DNA of 64,000 nucleotides from Flavicella sp963932955 (lineage in GTDB: Bacteria > Bacteroidota > Bacteroidia > Flavobacteriales > Flavobacteriaceae). The stretch is from NCBI GenBank assembly GCA_963932955.1, contig CAWVRK010000007.1, positions 30,491 to 94,490 on the forward strand, in the 5' to 3' direction. Under the pieces are notes generated by a model that searched no databases, was not told the DNA's origin, and saw nothing but the letters and a program-made list of their open reading frames with translations. How positions within the stretch are numbered: position 1 is the stretch's first letter; each line of letters opens with the position of its first letter. Positions 61,443-64,000 of the stretch are shown piece by piece. The translations under genes were made by a program, and so were the position numbers.

Positions 61443-62201
61443 CTAACGAACAAATACCAAGTCCGTTCCCGAAGAAAGTGCTTCGCTGAACCCATAGCCT
61501 GCAGCATCAAAGCCTTTGAGACCTTCAACATGTTGAAGGTCTTGGTCAATGATATAACGCGCCATCAATCCACGTGCTTTTTTTGCAAAAAAACTGATGA
61601 CTTTCAATTTTCCGTTTTTATAGTCCTTAAAGTGAGGCGTGACTACTTTAACCTTTAGTGAATTGCTTTTGAGCACCTTAAAATATTCCGTACTTGCCAA
61701 ATTGACCAACACATCTGCCTCCTGCATCTCAGCATTCAAAGCATCCGTTAGCGAATGCCCCCAAAATTGATACAAGTTGTTGTTTTGTCCTATCTGCAAA
61801 CGCGTCCCCATCTCCAAACGGTAGGGTTGGATTAAATCAAAGGGTTTTAAGAGTCCGTAGAGACCAGACAAAATCCGAAGCTTGTCTTCCAATTGCCCCC
61901 ACTTTTCTTTTGGAATTGTAAAGGCATCCAAGCCTTGATACACTTCTCCTTTGAATGTATAGACGGCTGGCCGTGCATTTTCAGGAACAAAGGGCAGGCT
62001 CCATTCTTGATTACGTTGCCAATTCAGAGTTGCCAAGGCATCCGAAATCGACATCAAATCAGACAATTGATTCGGAGATTTCTTTTGCAATACATCAATC
62101 AATTGTTTGGAGTGCTTTAAAAAAGATGGATTCGTAAAATGACCTGTTGGAATCGGAGTTTCTAAATCTAAAGATTTGGCAGGTGAGACAACTATTTTCA
62201 T
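61443..62201 (-). CDS. yaaA: Peroxide stress protein YaaA (DUF328)
   Basis: A 252-residue protein of the YaaA/UPF0246 family, which in E. coli limits intracellular iron during H2O2 stress. Marks: VVSPAKSLDLE at the N-terminus, LRILSGLYGLLKPFDLIQPYRLEMGT, LVNLASTEYFKV and FFAKKARGLMARYII. The ATG at 62201 follows a possible TTG one codon earlier. It fits the ahpC and tpx peroxide theme but is not linked to them. Confidence 0.95.
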   Translation of the reverse strand: MKIVVSPAKSLDLETPIPTGHFTNPSFLKHSKQLIDVLQKKSPNQLSDLMSISDALATLNWQRNQEWSLPFVPENARPAVYTFKGEVYQGLDAFTIPKEKWGQLEDKLRILSGLYGLLKPFDLIQPYRLEMGTRLQIGQNNNLYQFWGHSLTDALNAEMQEADVLVNLASTEYFKVLKSNSLKVKVVTPHFKDYKNGKLKVISFFAKKARGLMARYIIDQDLQHVEGLKGFDAAGYGFSEALSSGTDLVFVR

Positions 62202-62259
62202 CAAAATTGTTTTTTTGGAGATTGGCTATGCTAAAGAAATTTCATTCCTAAAAAAAAAA

Positions 62260-63315
62260 TTAATTTTCAATTTTATTGTGGTTTGTATACGACCTCCATT
62301 TCTCAAGAGCCGCTTTGATGTCTTCCGGAATCTCCGTTTCAAAACGCATGAACTCTTGGCTTGTAGGATGTATAAATCCTAAACTTTTCGCATGCAATGC
62401 TTGGCGAGGAAGTGCCGTAAAACAATTTTCTACAAACTGTTTGTATTTGGTAAAAGTAGTTCCTTTTAAGACGGCATCTCCTCCATAGCGTGCATCGTTG
62501 AACAAAGTATGTCCGATGTATTTGAAATGCGCGCGAATCTGATGGGTTCTGCCCGTTTCCAAACGACAGGCTACCAAAGTCACATAGGTAAACCTTTCCA
62601 AAACTTTGAAATGAGAAACCGCAGGTTTTCCAAAATCTCCTTCGGGAAAAACAGCCATCTGCAACCTGTTTTTCAGACTGCGTCCTATATGTCCTTCGAT
62701 CTTACCTTCCTCCTCTTCTATATTTCCCCAAACCAGCGCGTAATACAATCGTTCTGTGGTCTTGTCAAAAAACTGTTTGGACAAATGTGTCATGGCCTGT
62801 TCAGTTTTGGCCACAACCAAAAGCCCACTCGTATCTTTGTCTATTCGATGTACCAATCCCGGACGCTCGTTGCTATTGGTTGGCAAATTTTCAATATGGT
62901 GAATCAAGCCGTTGACAAGAGTACCACTATAATTCCCGTGCCCAGGATGCACCACCATACCCGCAGCCTTGTTGACAACCAACAAGTCCGCATCTTCGTA
63001 GACTATATCCAAAGGAATGTCCTCGGCAACCAAAAGATGTTCGTGTGGTGGATGTGACAAAACAACGCGTATCACATCTTTAGGTTTCACTTTGTAACTA
63101 GACTTTACAGCGATATCATTGGCCAAAATACCACCTTCTTTGGCTGCTTCTTGAATCTTGTTTCGAGTCGCATTTTCAATAAAATTCATCAAAAACTTAT
63201 CCACGCGCAAAGGAATTTGCCCCTCATTGGCAACAAATTTATAATGCTCATGTAATTCGGATTGCTGCAATTCTTCAGCTCCTTTTTCTTCTACCATCTC
63301 ATTGTTTTTTTCCAT
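62260..63315 (-). CDS. RluA/RluD-family 23S rRNA pseudouridine synthase
   Basis: Isomerises uridines in rRNA. An S4-like N-terminal domain (IPLRVDKFLMNFI) is followed by the synthase core with the catalytic Asp in HRIDKDTSGLLVVAK, plus EDADLLVVNKAAGMVVHPGHGN and LETGRTHQIRAHF. Length 351 residues. The ATG at 63315 overlaps the PASTA gene by 17 bases; an ATG at 63300 is possible. RluD (23S 1911/1915/1917) is the nearest relative by pattern, but family members overlap. Confidence 0.9.
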   Translation of the reverse strand: MEKNNEMVEEKGAEELQQSELHEHYKFVANEGQIPLRVDKFLMNFIENATRNKIQEAAKEGGILANDIAVKSSYKVKPKDVIRVVLSHPPHEHLLVAEDIPLDIVYEDADLLVVNKAAGMVVHPGHGNYSGTLVNGLIHHIENLPTNSNERPGLVHRIDKDTSGLLVVAKTEQAMTHLSKQFFDKTTERLYYALVWGNIEEEEGKIEGHIGRSLKNRLQMAVFPEGDFGKPAVSHFKVLERFTYVTLVACRLETGRTHQIRAHFKYIGHTLFNDARYGGDAVLKGTTFTKYKQFVENCFTALPRQALHAKSLGFIHPTSQEFMRFETEIPEDIKAALEKWRSYTNHNKIEN

Positions 63316-63856
63316 CACCAAGCACCAAGTCAATAACAGAGTTTTTGGGCATTTTGACTCCTTTTACTATATCTCTTCCTTCGCAGACCAGTTTGCGAAC
63401 AACATCTTTTCCCAAATCGGGAATGTAAGTATGCACTCCAACTACAAAGCCCAAAGACCGCAATTGAGCCTCCACTTCATTTTTTGTTTTTCCATAAAAA
63501 TCTGGTACCGTAATCAATCCGTATTGAGAGGGATTCAAGGTCAAATAGATTTTTCTTTTCTCTTTGACATAAGATCCCGATTGGGGAAATTGATCTAGGA
63601 CAGATTTTTTTGGGTATTCGGGGTTGTAACTTGCGGAATCAATCACTTCGTAGCACAAATCCAATTCCGATAATACTTGCGATACCTTGTCTATTTGTAA
63701 TTTTGACAAAGACGGTACCTGTATTTTCTGATTGTGGTGAGTTGCCATGTCCAAACTATACGACAAGACAAACAAACCGACAGACAAGGTAATCGCCAAA
63801 AACAAAACCTGCTTGCGAAACTGTTTGCTCACTAAAAAAGATACGAATTGCCTCAT
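63299..63856 (-). CDS. PASTA-domain membrane protein
   Basis: A 185-residue protein with one N-terminal membrane helix (~residues 16-36) and two or three PASTA repeats (~50-110 VPSLSKLQIDKVSQVLSEL, ~115-180 VPDFYGKTKNEVEAQLRSLGF). PASTA domains bind peptidoglycan fragments. Unlike Ser/Thr kinases or PBPs with PASTA, no catalytic domain is fused. ATG 63856 is preferred to a start at 63874 because an exact -7 box overlaps the latter. Coupled to the pseudouridine synthase. Confidence 0.85.
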   Translation of the reverse strand: MRQFVSFLVSKQFRKQVLFLAITLSVGLFVLSYSLDMATHHNQKIQVPSLSKLQIDKVSQVLSELDLCYEVIDSASYNPEYPKKSVLDQFPQSGSYVKEKRKIYLTLNPSQYGLITVPDFYGKTKNEVEAQLRSLGFVVGVHTYIPDLGKDVVRKLVCEGRDIVKGVKMPKNSVIDLVLGDGKKQ

Positions 63857-63871
63857 GGTTTTTAATTTGAA

Positions 63872-63879
63872 CAAAGATA
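63872..63879 (-). promoter_or_regulatory. -7 box of the PASTA-rluD run
   Basis: TATCTTTG on the minus strand (CAAAGATA on plus), exact consensus, 15 bases before ATG 63856. Confidence 0.5.
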
Positions 63880-64000
63880 TAAAACGAAAGGCTTATCATT
63901 TCATTAATAATTGAAATTTTTAAGGAATACAATCCTCCTAAAACCAAATCCATTCCTTTCCCCACTCCTTTAAGAGATTTATACAGATTTGCTTGTAAAA

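Noticed and set aside
63756..63965. Minus-strand open frame covering the upstream region of the PASTA gene
   Set aside because: It lies in a different frame from the PASTA protein and spans its promoter; composition and lack of homology suggest chance.

Overview
The window is a piece of a Bacteroidota chromosome, most likely Flavobacteriaceae. The reasons are lineage-typical genes (PorD/DUF4835, DUF4249 next to a TonB receptor, DUF2851, DUF6095, YfhO, a Bacteroidetes-type omega subunit, an E1 dehydrogenase with fused alpha and beta parts, monomeric isocitrate dehydrogenase), weak or absent Shine-Dalgarno sequences, and many promoters of the Bacteroidetes sigma-A form TTTG-N18/19-TANNTTTG. Genes are dense and most form short co-oriented runs.

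Layout. 1-7.1 kb (+): end of ahpC, then tpx-dgkA-ftsK-lolA-lptF/G-ribB (peroxide defence, envelope and chromosome segregation). 7.1-11.3 kb: pepE (-), a lysozyme-like exported protein (+), then dnaA-LMW phosphatase-RsmI-like methylase (-). 11.4-17.3 kb: a thioesterase, IMPACT protein and ribD, prmC, trmD, a GT39-type membrane glycosyltransferase, rplS. 17.6-24.4 kb (+): monomeric icd, TonB receptor plus DUF4249 lipoprotein, murQ, DUF6095.

24.4-32.9 kb (-) is the accessory part: a surface-polysaccharide locus (Wzx-like flippase, two intact GT4 glycosyltransferases, wecB, YfhO). It is AT-rich in its middle and contains three broken genes: a C-terminal scrap of a possible DinB-like protein, a chimeric GT4 pseudogene made of two gene ends, and a methyltransferase pseudogene with a frameshift, stop and internal deletion. 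It looks like a locus turning over by recombination and decay.

32.9-43.4 kb (-) is housekeeping: recN, porD, coaBC, rpoZ, bamD, dapA, DUF6913, clpS, prmA, tpiA, a TlpA-like lipoprotein and an orphan DppB-like permease. 43.8-50.0 kb (+): uvrA, a LOG-family protein, the fused E1 dehydrogenase. 50.1-56.4 kb: DUF2851 (-), nitroreductase and pepD (+), an FKBP-like lipoprotein with an acidic Asp-repeat tail (-), S4 protein and a PRTase (+), aroK (-). 56.5-58.7 kb: tRNA-Lys(UUU), tRNA-Leu(GAG), a 420-base gene-free stretch, and an SF2 helicase (-). 58.8-64 kb: DoxX protein (+), then dnaK, yaaA, an RluD-type pseudouridine synthase and a PASTA protein (-).

I found no CRISPR array, prophage, complete insertion sequence or convincing new multi-gene system. 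The most informative oddities are the decayed polysaccharide locus, the CoaC domain lacking the textbook Asn and Cys, the Cys-free GTP cyclohydrolase II-like tail on RibB, an acceptor-stem mismatch in tRNA-Lys, a hairpin-bearing leader before icd, and a sigma-54-like element with TTGGCA repeats upstream of dnaK.
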